DNA of 64,000 bases from DATBAT01 sp963824805 (GTDB lineage Bacteria > Acidobacteriota > Terriglobia > Terriglobales > Acidobacteriaceae): NCBI GenBank assembly GCA_963824805.1, contig CAWGQZ010000067.1, positions 1 to 64,000 of the forward strand, read 5' to 3'. Shown piece after piece: positions 28,101-39,174 of this stretch (its first letter is position 1; each line of letters begins with the position of its first letter). Below the pieces are notes generated by a model. The model ran no database searches and was not told the DNA's origin. It saw only the letters and a list, made by a program, of their open reading frames with translations. Both the position numbers and the translations under genes were made by a program.

Positions 28101-29867
28101 TTACTTCTCTTTCTTCCTCGCCCGCTTGGCCGCAATCTCGCGCATCTCGCGCCCCAGGCTGGTCCGGTTCATGATGGACTGCTGCACAATTCCAATCAGA
28201 TTGCCTTCGGACCAATACAGGCCCAGCCCCGAAGGAAGATTAAAGCTCATAATCCCCAGCATCATCGGCATCATCAGCGTCATCATCTTCTGTTGTGCCG
28301 GATCCATGCCGGTCTGCGGCGTCATCCGCTGCATGATGAACATGCTGACCACAATACCAATCGGAATCAGATAATACGGGTCCGGCGACGACAAATCGCT
28401 GATCCACAGCCAGCTTGCGTGCCTCAGATCGAGCGCCGAACCCAGCATTCCGTAGTACGCAAACAGAAACGGCAATTGGATAAGCATGGGTAGGCACCCG
28501 CCCAGAGGGCTTACGCCCGCCTGGCGCTGCAGATCCATGATTTCCTTGTTCATCTCCTGCTTTCGTGGGTCGCGCATGCTGTACTTCTTATATTTTTCTT
28601 GGATCGCCTTGATCTGGGGTTGGATGCGTTGCATCTTCAGCATCGATTTCATGCTGGTAATGCGCAGGGGCAGCAGGACCAGATTGATGATCAGCGTCTG
28701 CAGGACAATCGCCCAGCCCCAGTTGCGGATGATGTGCTCGTGCGTCCACTTTAGCCACAGGAACAACGGCCGCGCAATCACCGAGAAGAACCCAAAGTTA
28801 ACCAGGCTGCGCAAGTCCTGCGCCGCCCCGGTCACCGTGGGGACTGGAACTGACTCCAAGACTTGTAGCGACTTCGGCCCCACGTAGAGGCGTTCAATCG
28901 TCGGCCCCTTCAAATTGCCGACTGCCGCTCCCAATACATCGACCCTGGTGGTTTCCTGCGGGTTCGGCTTCTTAGGATCCTTGGGTATATCCAGAGGATT
29001 CCGTAGCGTAACCAGGGTGGAGCCCGCGGGGTCATCCGGAATGAACACCGCAGAAAAATATTGATCGGCCACGGCAGCCCAGTTGAATGGACCAGCCACC
29101 GTCCCTCCGCCACTGATTTTCTTGATTGCCAGGCGTTCGGTGTCGCCATTGTTCTGATGTTCGATCTGGCTTGAGCTATAAGAAGCCGCGCTAAGCTGGT
29201 CGCCGATTCCGGCCGGCCACATCGGAAGGGCGCTGACTACGGTTCCCTTCTGGATCACCGAACTTTCCAGACTCAACACGTAAGACTTATCGAAGTGGAA
29301 TGTTTTACGGATGGAAACATCCTGGTCGGAATACTCAAATGTCAGATCGGTAGGCGCGGTTTGATTTCCAGTCTTTGAAGGTTCGTAGAGTACCGTATTG
29401 ATCTTGTTACGCAGCCCCTCGTCCCAAGCCCACAGCGAGAGCGGATAGCCGTACTTTGCCGCCGCCGCGGTGTTAACCAAATCGAGCTTCTGGCCGTGAT
29501 TATCGGTGTAATCCTTCAGGACCCAAGACTTCACCCGTCCGCCCTGGTTGGTGAAGGTGATCTTGTAAACATCGTTTTCTACGACTGTCTCTTGTTCCGA
29601 AGCCGCTTGCTTGATGGAACCAGCCGCCCGCAGAGCTGCTTCCGTCCTAACCACTGACGGCGCTGCAGCCGCAGTCTGTGGGACCGGGGCTGCCGGAGGA
29701 TTCTCCGGCTTCAACGGGGCCGGGGCGGTGGAGGGTGTCTGGGTTTGCGGAAAATACTTCTTGATCAGCGGCTGGGAAAGGATAATGACGAGAAAGGTCA
29801 GAGCGAAGACGATCAGCAGTCGCCGCTCCATGCCGGGTTCTTGTTGGGGATTAGGAAATTCTGGCAA
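28101..29867 (-). CDS. yidC: Membrane protein insertase YidC
   Basis: A 588-residue inner-membrane insertase that folds proteins into the membrane alone or with SecYEG. It has the diderm layout: an N-terminal span (LIVFALTFLVIILSQPLI), a large periplasmic beta domain (about residues 80-360) and five C-terminal spans with the KSMLKMQRIQPQIKAIQEKY coiled segment, GGCLPMLIQLPFLFAYYGML and MTPQTGMDPAQQKMMTLMM. The positively charged tail ends RAKRARKKEK-like. Its start overlaps the end of yidD by 17 bases, so translation is coupled. Length and motif order fit Gram-negative YidC. Confidence 0.95.
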   Translation of the reverse strand: MPEFPNPQQEPGMERRLLIVFALTFLVIILSQPLIKKYFPQTQTPSTAPAPLKPENPPAAPVPQTAAAAPSVVRTEAALRAAGSIKQAASEQETVVENDVYKITFTNQGGRVKSWVLKDYTDNHGQKLDLVNTAAAAKYGYPLSLWAWDEGLRNKINTVLYEPSKTGNQTAPTDLTFEYSDQDVSIRKTFHFDKSYVLSLESSVIQKGTVVSALPMWPAGIGDQLSAASYSSSQIEHQNNGDTERLAIKKISGGGTVAGPFNWAAVADQYFSAVFIPDDPAGSTLVTLRNPLDIPKDPKKPNPQETTRVDVLGAAVGNLKGPTIERLYVGPKSLQVLESVPVPTVTGAAQDLRSLVNFGFFSVIARPLFLWLKWTHEHIIRNWGWAIVLQTLIINLVLLPLRITSMKSMLKMQRIQPQIKAIQEKYKKYSMRDPRKQEMNKEIMDLQRQAGVSPLGGCLPMLIQLPFLFAYYGMLGSALDLRHASWLWISDLSSPDPYYLIPIGIVVSMFIMQRMTPQTGMDPAQQKMMTLMMPMMLGIMSFNLPSGLGLYWSEGNLIGIVQQSIMNRTSLGREMREIAAKRARKKEK

Positions 29868-30150
29868 GTTGTCTACTCAATGACTGCAAAGCCCAATGTC
29901 TTGATCGATGCGGTTGCGCCGGGACTGCTTTCACCACAGGATCGAGGCCGCCCTTCACGAACGGATGGCAGCGCAGTAATCTCCATCCGGCCATCCACCC
30001 TCCGCGCAGCACGCCATAACGTTCCACTGCTTCCATCGCATACTCAGAACAAGTCGGCACATAGCGGCACGACATGGGCAAAAGCGGCGAAATCGCCCAC
30101 TTATACCCTCGCAGGATGGAAAGCATCGCAACTTTGCTGATTTCACCCAT
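29851..30150 (-). CDS. yidD: Membrane protein insertion efficiency factor YidD
   Basis: A 99-residue protein of the YidD family, which sits at the inner membrane and aids YidC-dependent insertion. Family motifs are present: ILRGYKWAISPLLPMSCRYVPTCSEYA and GGWMAGWRLLRCHPF. The first ATG gives MGEISKVAMLSIL; a start at the second methionine is also possible. It lies six bases after rnpA and overlaps yidC, matching the usual order of this cluster. Confidence 0.92.
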   Translation of the reverse strand: MGEISKVAMLSILRGYKWAISPLLPMSCRYVPTCSEYAMEAVERYGVLRGGWMAGWRLLRCHPFVKGGLDPVVKAVPAQPHRSRHWALQSLSRQLARIS

Positions 30151-30155
30151 GAACT

Positions 30156-30614
30156 CTAGAGTCGCTTTCCGTTAGTGCCGCCATCCCCAAGCTTCTCAGT
30201 GATGGTTCGAAACGCTTTCGCGATTTCCTCGCGCAAAATTGGAAATTCCGCCTTTAACAAGGACTTCTTCGGATTGATCACCACGTCAACCGGGACACCG
30301 ATCGCCACGCCGTGCAACCGGACCGCTTCCCGCAGCCGGCGCTTCATCCGATTCCGCTCAACCGCTCCGCCCAGGGCGCGGCTTACGGTAAACCCTATCC
30401 GGACGCTGTCGCTTTCCGCCCGCCGCAAGTAGAACACGGTCATATGCGAAGCGAAGTGGCGGCGACCCAGCTTATAGACACTTTGAAAGTCAGAATGCCG
30501 CAAGAGCCGCGCGCTGCGCGGGAACCCGGAATCCTGGCTGCGACTGGACACATCCCCACTCCCGCCAGGAGCGTTAGCGCCCACCACTTGCAATCCAAGT
30601 CTGAATGCGGACAC
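30156..30614 (-). CDS. rnpA: Ribonuclease P protein component
   Basis: A 152-residue protein subunit of RNase P, which trims the 5' leader of tRNA precursors. The signature GFTVSRALGGAVERNRMKRRLRE contains the RNRxKR motif. The core begins at about residue 32 (FPRSARLLRHSDFQSVYKLG), so the GTG start at 30614 adds a non-conserved N-terminal extension of about 30 residues; no convincing ATG lies downstream. It follows rpmH by 20 bases in the standard order. Confidence 0.93.
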   Translation of the reverse strand: MSAFRLGLQVVGANAPGGSGDVSSRSQDSGFPRSARLLRHSDFQSVYKLGRRHFASHMTVFYLRRAESDSVRIGFTVSRALGGAVERNRMKRRLREAVRLHGVAIGVPVDVVINPKKSLLKAEFPILREEIAKAFRTITEKLGDGGTNGKRL

Positions 30615-30634
30615 CTGTCCGGGAAAAGGGCCTT

Positions 30635-30790
30635 CTATTCACGGAATCCGGGCTTTACTGCCACCCGTTTACGGCCCTTGGCGCGCCGGCGCGAGATTAC
30701 GGCACGGCCGCTCTTGGTTTTCATCCGAGTGCGGAATCCGTGGGTCTTAGACCGGTGGCGCCGGTTGGGCTGGAAAGTGCGCTTGGGCAT
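30635..30790 (-). CDS. rpmH: 50S ribosomal protein L34
   Basis: A 51-residue, very basic ribosomal protein. The sequence MPKRTFQPNRRHRSKTHGF followed by RTRMKTKSGRAVISRRRAKG is diagnostic of L34. The C-terminus (RKRVAVKPGFRE) is a few residues longer than the 44-46 usual in E. coli-like species. It opens the minus-strand origin cluster, divergent from dnaA. Confidence 0.96.
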   Translation of the reverse strand: MPKRTFQPNRRHRSKTHGFRTRMKTKSGRAVISRRRAKGRKRVAVKPGFRE

Positions 30791-31297
30791 GAACTGTGGG
30801 TGCTCCTGATTCCTTCAAATGTCTGGAATGCGAAAGAAAAGTATAAATGACCAGCGCCAGACGGGCAAACGCCCGGTTTCCATTTGTCGGTCTTCTTCAC
30901 CATTCCCTTGCAGGAAAATCGTCGCGCGATTTATAGCGCATTCGCATCGAATTTTTTTCTCAAGCAAACCATTTCGGACCAGTGCGTCAACTTTTTGCCG
31001 GACTTCAGGCTACCCCCGCGAGTCGCGCGTCATCGCAAGAACTGCACAAGTCGCGCGGCAGTTATAAAGTGAACACTTGACAGAAAATTGTTTCGAGTTC
31101 TGAATCGTATGGGCGAGAAAAAATCTTCGCGGAAGATTTTCTTAAAGCGAAAAAATTTTGTGCTAGTATGCGGGACTGGTTGAGTTCTCTGAAGTCATCC
31201 GTCCCCTAGGAATACTGCTCGGTAGCTTGCGGATTTTTTCTCTCACATGATAATGAGTTGCACCAGCCGTTAGTCGGCTTACTTGAAGATTTCTCTT
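30791..31297. other. rpmH-dnaA divergent intergenic region (part of the origin area)
   Basis: About 507 bases with AT-rich stretches (30930-30980 and 31080-31165), holding the promoters of rpmH and dnaA. A nine-base-arm palindrome AAAATCTTC-GCG-GAAGATTTT sits at 31120-31140. I did not find perfect TTATCCACA boxes here; the better DnaA-box-like sites are after dnaA. Confidence 0.6.
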
Positions 31298-32677
<1,380 letters not shown>

Positions 32678-32695
32678 TTTGCGGTTGCCGCTTCG

Positions 32696-32886
32696 TTTTC
32701 CACGAACCACCCCAGAATTCCTTTGACCCACCTGTGGAGTGGATGTGGAAACTGTGAAAGGCAAGGTAGGTTCTCCTGAAGCTCGCGGAACATAGTCGGT
32801 CCTCCGAAACCCGCCGGACCGATTTTTGACATTAGGGGTAGACATGGAAGTGGATGACAGTGGCCCAGTTGGAACGATTTTCCACT
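32696..32886. other. Probable oriC: cluster of DnaA-box-like sites
   Basis: Between dnaA and dnaN lie TTTTCCACG (32696-32704), a reversed GTTTCCACA (32744-32752), a reversed CTCCACA (near 32733-32739) and TTTTCCACT (32878-32886). All match the TT(A/T)TnCACA-type box with one or two changes. An AT-rich stretch (32905-32945) follows, which could be the unwinding element. Assignment is by position and motif; not proven. Confidence 0.55.
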
Positions 32887-33016
32887 TTTCCCTATCGCCT
32901 ACTGTTACTACTGGTTTTATAGCTTTTGCATTTGATATAAGGAAGTAATCAAAGTAGCCAGGGGAATGGCGTTTATGCCGGTTGAAGCAATCGCCTCTGC
33001 AGCGGGAACCTCCACC

Positions 33017-34132
33017 ATGGAAATCACGGTCAGCAAGTTCGAACTCCTGCGCGAACTCACCGCGACGCAAGGGGTCGTCGAACGCAAGACCACGATCCCC
33101 ATTCTTTCCAATTACCTGTTCGAAGCTGCCGGCGACAAGCTATCACTGACCGCCACTGACCTTGATCTCAGCTTGCGCACCTCCTGCAACGCCAAGGTCA
33201 AAAAGGAAGGTGCATGCACCATCCCCGCGCGCAAGTTGCATGACTACGTAAAGCTCCTGCCGGACGCTGAAATCACCATCAAGTTACTGGACAACCATTG
33301 GGTCAGCATTCGTTGCGGCCGCTCCAACACCAAAATGGTTGGAATGGCGAAAGCCAATTTTCCTACCCTTCCCATATTTCCCAATGCCGGTGTAGTGAAG
33401 ATTCCTGCCCAGGTTTTGCGGGGCATGATCGCCAAGACCGGATTCGCCATCGCCAGCGAGGAATCGCGCTACACGCTTAATGGCGGATTGATGGTGCTCA
33501 AACCCGAATCCATCACCATGGTGGCCACGGATGGGCATCGGTTGGCTCATGTGGAGCGGTCTGGCGAGAAGTTCGATGGCGTTTCTGGCGAAATGAAGAC
33601 ACTCATCCCCAAAAAGGCGATGGACGAACTCAAGTCGTTGCTGGATTCCACCGATGTCGAAACCATCGATTTCGCAAAAGACGAGTCGACGCTCTATTTC
33701 CGCATTGGGCAGCGCTTGCTGACTTCGCGCCAACTCACCGGACAATTCCCCAACTTTGAAGCCGTCCTTCCCAAAGACAACAGCAAGAGCATCAACCTTC
33801 ACGGGGACGAACTGGCAGCCGCTATCTCCCGTGTGGCGCAGTTCGCGGATGAGCGTTCGCGCGCGGTCCGGATTCGCCTGGAAAAGGGAGAGCTAAAGCT
33901 TTCGGCATCTTCCACCGAAACCGGCGAGTCCGAAGATTCTCTCGAGACCGATTACAACGGCGAAGCGCTGACCATCGGCTTCAACGCGCAATACATCATC
34001 GACTTCCTCAAAGCCGCCGGCCACGGCGACGTAAAACTGGAATTGAAAGATCCCCAGTCTGCCGGCCAACTCCGTCCCGCTGAGAGCGAGGATTACAAGT
34101 ACCGCTACATCGTCATGCCCATGAGAATCTGA
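33017..34132 (+). CDS. dnaN: DNA polymerase III beta sliding clamp
   Basis: A 371-residue ring-forming clamp that tethers DNA polymerase III. Three similar clamp domains can be followed, with landmarks VVERKTTIPILSNYLFEA, ATDGHRLAHVERSG, SRQLTGQFPNFEAVLP and the C-terminal YRYIVMPMRI, the usual clamp ending. I chose the ATG at 33017 (MEITVSKFELL) because this matches the family start; the frame also offers an ATG at 32966, with an extra 17 residues that look non-conserved. Neither has a strong ribosome site. Confidence 0.95.
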   Translation: MEITVSKFELLRELTATQGVVERKTTIPILSNYLFEAAGDKLSLTATDLDLSLRTSCNAKVKKEGACTIPARKLHDYVKLLPDAEITIKLLDNHWVSIRCGRSNTKMVGMAKANFPTLPIFPNAGVVKIPAQVLRGMIAKTGFAIASEESRYTLNGGLMVLKPESITMVATDGHRLAHVERSGEKFDGVSGEMKTLIPKKAMDELKSLLDSTDVETIDFAKDESTLYFRIGQRLLTSRQLTGQFPNFEAVLPKDNSKSINLHGDELAAAISRVAQFADERSRAVRIRLEKGELKLSASSTETGESEDSLETDYNGEALTIGFNAQYIIDFLKAAGHGDVKLELKDPQSAGQLRPAESEDYKYRYIVMPMRI

Positions 34133-34413
34133 GGAGTGCGTTCTCTTCTGGCTCTTGCTCTCCTTGCAACAAGGGCAAAGCACTTCTCCGTATGGTTATC
34201 CGCGTGAGGGTAACTTCTATACCCACCTTTTTTCCGATTTCACCCCAATCATAGGTTGTGCACTTGGTTTTATCCCCATGGCGCGGGACGAGCAAGCACG
34301 AGGAATCATGCTTCAGACGTTGGAGAAGGTAAAGTTCTTTTGAAAGGTGTCTTCTTGCCGCGGCAACACCCTGGGAATGTATAATCGCCCGGCCCGCTAA
34401 ACGAGGTTCCCCC

Positions 34414-34818
34414 ATGCTCAAAGGTTTCAAGCAGTTCATCCTGCGCGGCAACGTAATCGACATGGCGGTTGGCGTCGTTATCGGCGCAGCTTTCGCCACC
34501 GTCGTCGGCGCCTTCACCAAAGATCTTCTGACTCCGTTTATTGCTGTGCTCGTCGGCCAGCCCGATTTCTCCTACGTCGGCTTCACCATCGGCAACACCA
34601 AGTTCCCCGTCGGCGACTTCATCAACGCCCTGGTGGCATTCCTCCTGGTTGCTGCGGCCGTCTACTTCTTCGTGGTGACACCGGTGAATGCGCTGGTCGC
34701 CCGCATGCGGAAAGCTCCCGAGTCAGCCGACCCGACCAGCAAGAAATGTCCCGAATGCCTCAGCGAAATCCCAATTCAGGCCAAACGCTGCGCCCAATGC
34801 GGACAGCCGGTGGCCTGA
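34414..34818 (+). CDS. mscL: Large-conductance mechanosensitive channel with C-terminal zinc ribbon
   Basis: A 134-residue inner-membrane channel that opens on osmotic downshock. The first span region FILRGNVIDMAVGVVIGAAFA is classic MscL, and the second span (INALVAFLLVAAAVYFF) follows the periplasmic loop. The family normally ends in a helical bundle; here the tail is CPECLSEIPIQAKRCAQCG, a zinc-ribbon with two CxxC pairs. Other bacteria have such tails too. The ATG is 281 bases after dnaN, so it has its own promoter. Confidence 0.93.
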   Translation: MLKGFKQFILRGNVIDMAVGVVIGAAFATVVGAFTKDLLTPFIAVLVGQPDFSYVGFTIGNTKFPVGDFINALVAFLLVAAAVYFFVVTPVNALVARMRKAPESADPTSKKCPECLSEIPIQAKRCAQCGQPVA

Positions 34819-34908
34819 AAACTGGCGAAGGTACATGGCCCTCTTCGTGGCGTGAGTTGTCCTTATTAGGCGCGACCTCCGCGCTTTCGTCGGCGACAAT
34901 AACGCCAC

Positions 34909-36218
34909 ATGAAAAAGTCCTTGGGATTTGCCTGCCTTCTAGTCATCGCCATCGTTCTTTCCTCCTGCGGTGGTGGCGGGACTAGTACGACATCGCAATC
35001 GCCCGGCGGCGGCTCGGGCGGAACGGGCGATCCCGGAGGTGGGACAGGCGGAACCGGAGGGACCGGAACAGGCACTGGAACTCCCGGGCAAAGCAGTGAC
35101 TGCAGTGCTATGAGCGTTGGCCTAGGAGGAAGCCTGGAGGTTTCCGTCCCTACCCTAACGACAATGCATGGAACCTCGACGTCTCGAGCGTCGCCGTCGA
35201 CTCAAACTCCGCAACTATCATCAACAATTTCGTAGGCTCCAGCGCGGGACTTCACGCCGACTTCGGCTCCGGCCAATATCAAGGATCGAACATCGGCATA
35301 CCCTACACCGTAGTCGACGGGAACCAGGCGCTGGCTGACATCCATTTCACCGCCTACGGAGACGAGAGCGATCCCGGCCCCATGCCCGTCCCGCCGAACG
35401 CTGCGATCGAAGGCGATCCCAACCCCGGCAGCGGCGACCGCCACGTGCTGGTGCTCGATAAAGACAATTGCTTCTTATACGAACTCTACAGCTCGTATCC
35501 CGGTAGTAATGGCACCTGGAACGCGGCCTCCGCCGCGGTCTGGGACCTGCTGGCCACCGGGCAGCGCCCTTGGGGATGGACCTCGGCTGACGCCGCGGGC
35601 TTACCAATCTTTCCCGGTTTGGCCCGCTACGATGAAGTGGCTGCCGGAGAAATCAAGCACGCCCTACGCTTTACCTTGCCGCGGACGAGCGCGTCGATCG
35701 TCCCCCCGGCAACCCACTTTGCCGGAAGCACAAACGGTGCGCCACCCATGGGTATGCGCCTGCGCCTGAAATCCAGCTTCGACATCTCTTCCTATCCCGC
35801 GAGCGTCAAGGTGATTCTCACCGCCATGAAGAAGTATGGATTGATTCTCGCCGACAACGGCAGCTCCATGTACATCAGCGGAGCGCCCGACAGCCGCTGG
35901 AGTAATGACGACCTGCATACGCTGTCGCAGGTCACCGGTTCAGACTTCGAGGTTCTGCAGTTGGGGACTGTCTATACCCAAGGTAGTATCCCAACCGGCG
36001 CCGCGCCGGTCATTACTAGTTTCACGCAGACTCCATCTTCGGGAGGAAACGTGACCCTTTCGTGGACTGCGACCAACGCCTCCTACTTCGTTGTTTCTCC
36101 GGGAGTTGGCGCCATCCGTGGCAACAGCGCCGCGGTGACGGCCGCTCATGGAACTACTTACACGCTCTATGCAACCAATGCGTATGGACGTGACACAGCT
36201 ACGGTCACGGTGCCCTGA
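34909..36218 (+). CDS. Putative secreted lipoprotein, frame broken by one base
   Basis: An N-terminal lipoprotein signal (MKKSLGFACLLVIAIVLSSC) is followed by a glycine/threonine-rich linker. As written the frame derails after GLGGSLE and stops at 35235. The alternative frame continues GFRPYPNDNAWNLDVSS, GIPYTVVDGNQ, GDESDPGPMPVPPNAAIEG and DKDNCFLYELYS to 36218, ending in a short Ig-like domain (PVITSFTQTPSSGGNVTLSW). Adding one G near 35137-35140 gives 436 residues. The core belongs to a conserved bacterial secreted family of unknown function; its residues do not reveal a reaction. Confidence 0.72.
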
Positions 36219-36382
36219 GAGCTAACTTCGGGGAGCTGAAAACTGCGTTACCAAATGCTGCGTTTTGTGGTTACGAAAGTTTGTTAGATTCCCTGCAACT
36301 CATTGTTTCAATGGCGGTTAGCTGTTCCAATGTCTGCGAGGCCGTCCCGGCCGAATCAGTTTAGGAGTCGCAAAAAGAATTC

Positions 36383-39139
36383 GTGGCTACCCATCCACAA
36401 GCGTGGAGAAGGATAACCTTCGTCGGCAAGGTCTACATCGGCCTGGTCGTGATGCTTGGCGGCTTTGTGCTCGTCGCCGGCGCCGCCACTCCTTCCAGCA
36501 ACAACATTGCCGAGTTCCTGTGTTATCTCCTGATCGCATTTCTGGCTTCGCGCTTTACGGTCAACCTGCCGGAGATCGCCGACACCATGTCGGTGAACTT
36601 CCTTTTTGTACTGATCGGAATCATCGAACTGAGTTTTTCTGAAACTCTCTTCCTCGGCACCGTCGCAGTTCTTGTCCAGTCGCTCTACCGTTCCAAGTTT
36701 CGCCCGATCCGGGTCGCGTTCAATCTTTGCGCCAGTGCCATTGCCATCACACTGGCCTATGCGGTCTACCATCAGCCTCGTCTTCACGGCCCTTTGCATG
36801 CCCAAGCCTGGCTGATCGCACTTTCGGCGTCCGTCTATTTCATCGCTGATACTGGCTCCATCGCGACCGTCATCGCACTCATCGAACGCCGCTCGCTGCG
36901 CACGCTGTGGGCTACTTGTTACCTGTGGGCGGTTCCGTACTATTTAGGCGGAGCAGCCTTGGCCGGTCTGGTTGCGGTTTTGAATCGCAACTACCCTTGG
37001 GAAACATCGCTTCTGGTATTGCCGGTGGTGTACGTGGTCTATCGTTCCTACCGGCTTTATCTGAGCAAGATAGAAGATCGACGCAGTCACGTAGAGGAGA
37101 TGGCCAATCTCCACCTGCGCACTATCGAAGCGCTGGCGCTGGCCATTGAAGCAAAGGACCAGACTACTCACGAACATCTCGAACGCGTTCAGGTTTACGC
37201 CATCGAAGTCGCGAAAGAGATGAAGCTGACGCCGAAGGAAATCGAAGCCCTGCACGCGGCTGCGCTTCTGCACGACATTGGCAAGCTTGCTGTGCCCGAA
37301 CACATCATCTCCAAGCCCGGTCGCCTCACACCGGAAGAATTCGAGAAGATGAAGATCCACCCGGTGGTTGGAGCGGAGATTCTTGAGCACGTCCGCTTCC
37401 CATATCCAGTGGTTCCCATCGTCCGCGCGCACCACGAAAAGTGGGACGGCACCGGCTACCCCAAGGGTTTGAAGGGCGAAGAAATTCCCATGGGAGCGCG
37501 CATTCTTTCTGCCGTCGATTTTCTCGATGCCTTGGCCTCCGACCGTCAATATCGGCGCGCTTTGCCACTCGACGAAGTCATTAAACTGATGGTGCAAGAT
37601 GCGGGCAAGGCTTTTGATCCCAAAGTAGTAGATGTGCTGCAACGCCGTTACCGCGACCTGGAACGCCTGATCACTCCCTCGACCACCGAGGTCGAGCCCA
37701 AGCTTTCTACCGAAGTGAAGGTCGAGCGTGGCGATGCCCCCGATGCAGGGTTCGAAACCAACACCCGCAAGGAGGGTCAGGAAACCAGCTTCCTCGCGGC
37801 CATTGCCTCAGCAAGACAGGAGGCTCAGACCCTATTTGAACTGAGCCAGGACCTTGGAGCGTCGCTGAAGCTTGATGAAACGCTCTCGGTCTTCTCGGTG
37901 AAACTCCGCCGCCTGGTTCCCTACGACGCCATCGCTATTTACATTCGCCGCGGCAACGAACTGGTGCCCGAGCATGTAAGCGGCGACAATCATCGTCTCT
38001 TCTCGTCGCTGCGAATTCCCATCGGCGACGGCCTTTCCGGCTGGGTCGCTCAGAACAAGAAAGCCATCATCAATGGCAACCCATCGGTAGAGCCGGGATA
38101 CCTGAACGATCCCACCAAGTTCAGCACCTTGCGCTCCGCGCTCGCCATTCCGCTCGATGGTCTGGAAGGGGTCGTCGGCGTCCTCGCTTTGTACAAAGCC
38201 GATCCCGACGCCTTCACCTCCGACCACCTTCGTATTCTGCAAGCCATCAGTCTGAAAATGGGCTTGGCGATTGAGAATGCACTCAAGTATCAGGAAGCAG
38301 AGAAGAACAACGAGATCGACTATCTCACCGGCCTGCCCAGCGCCCGTGCCATGTTCCTGCAACTGGACCGCGAATTGGCCCGCTGTAAACGTGAAGAATC
38401 AAGCCTGGTCGTACTGGTGTGCGATATCGACGGCTTCAAACAGGTGAACGACCGTTTTGGACACCTGGAAGGCAATCGCGTCCTGCGTCTGTTTGCTCAT
38501 GCCGTTCGCGGTACGAGCCGCGAATATGATTTCGTCGCCCGCATGGCTGCAGACGAGTTCGTAGTCATCGCCCCCGGCATGACTGCGGAGGCGGCTGCCA
38601 AGAAAGCTCACCAGTTGCGGCAACTGGTCAAACAATCTTGCCAGGAAGTCTGCGCCGAAGAGATCGTTTCGCTGAGCACCGGCCACGCCTTCTTCCCCAA
38701 AGACGGAGAAGATGCCGAGACATTGCTTGCCGAAGCCGATCGCCGCATGTATCTGGAAAAGCAGAAGCAGCCCTATCGCAAAAGCCGCAGGCTCTACCCC
38801 CGGGTAAAGTGCCGCGTCACTATCGAAATCCGCCCCAAGGGCAGCGAATCCATCACCTTAGGAAATCTCATCGACATCAGCCTTGGTGGCTGCTTTGTCG
38901 AAACTAGTGCCGTGCCCACAATCGGCGCCCCGCTTAATCTTGTTTTCTCTATCGATGATGGAAAAGTCGAAGCCGAAGGCACCGTGATTCGCCTCGATCC
39001 AGGAAGCGGAATTGCTGTGCAATTCCAGGATATGCGGCGGGAAGATCGCGGCAAAATTCACCGCGTTCTGGACTTTGTGCAAAACGCATCGAGCGCCTAC
39101 GACAAACGCTACTTCGAAAAGCTGATGCTGAAGCGCTAG
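36383..39139 (+). CDS. HD-GYP / GAF / GGDEF-like / PilZ cyclic-di-GMP signalling protein
   Basis: A 918-residue inner-membrane protein. N-terminal spans occupy about residues 1-235. An HD-GYP phosphodiesterase domain (LLHDIGKLAVPEHI, HHEKWDGTGYPKG) degrades c-di-GMP. A GAF domain follows (about 470-640), then a GGDEF-type domain whose signature reads AADEF (about residue 722), so cyclase activity is probably lost. A PilZ domain ends the protein (RRLYPRV near 803, then DISLGG). It would combine sensing, breakdown and binding of the second messenger in one chain. Start is GTG at 36383; a GGAG lies some 14 bases upstream. Confidence 0.9.
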   Translation: MATHPQAWRRITFVGKVYIGLVVMLGGFVLVAGAATPSSNNIAEFLCYLLIAFLASRFTVNLPEIADTMSVNFLFVLIGIIELSFSETLFLGTVAVLVQSLYRSKFRPIRVAFNLCASAIAITLAYAVYHQPRLHGPLHAQAWLIALSASVYFIADTGSIATVIALIERRSLRTLWATCYLWAVPYYLGGAALAGLVAVLNRNYPWETSLLVLPVVYVVYRSYRLYLSKIEDRRSHVEEMANLHLRTIEALALAIEAKDQTTHEHLERVQVYAIEVAKEMKLTPKEIEALHAAALLHDIGKLAVPEHIISKPGRLTPEEFEKMKIHPVVGAEILEHVRFPYPVVPIVRAHHEKWDGTGYPKGLKGEEIPMGARILSAVDFLDALASDRQYRRALPLDEVIKLMVQDAGKAFDPKVVDVLQRRYRDLERLITPSTTEVEPKLSTEVKVERGDAPDAGFETNTRKEGQETSFLAAIASARQEAQTLFELSQDLGASLKLDETLSVFSVKLRRLVPYDAIAIYIRRGNELVPEHVSGDNHRLFSSLRIPIGDGLSGWVAQNKKAIINGNPSVEPGYLNDPTKFSTLRSALAIPLDGLEGVVGVLALYKADPDAFTSDHLRILQAISLKMGLAIENALKYQEAEKNNEIDYLTGLPSARAMFLQLDRELARCKREESSLVVLVCDIDGFKQVNDRFGHLEGNRVLRLFAHAVRGTSREYDFVARMAADEFVVIAPGMTAEAAAKKAHQLRQLVKQSCQEVCAEEIVSLSTGHAFFPKDGEDAETLLAEADRRMYLEKQKQPYRKSRRLYPRVKCRVTIEIRPKGSESITLGNLIDISLGGCFVETSAVPTIGAPLNLVFSIDDGKVEAEGTVIRLDPGSGIAVQFQDMRREDRGKIHRVLDFVQNASSAYDKRYFEKLMLKR

Positions 39140-39174
39140 CTGAGAACTAGCGACTGAAAACTGGAATCAAAAAA

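Noticed and set aside
36356..36805. Minus-strand frame over the start of the HD-GYP gene
   Set aside because: Highly charged, repetitive, typical of the antisense of a GC-rich coding region.
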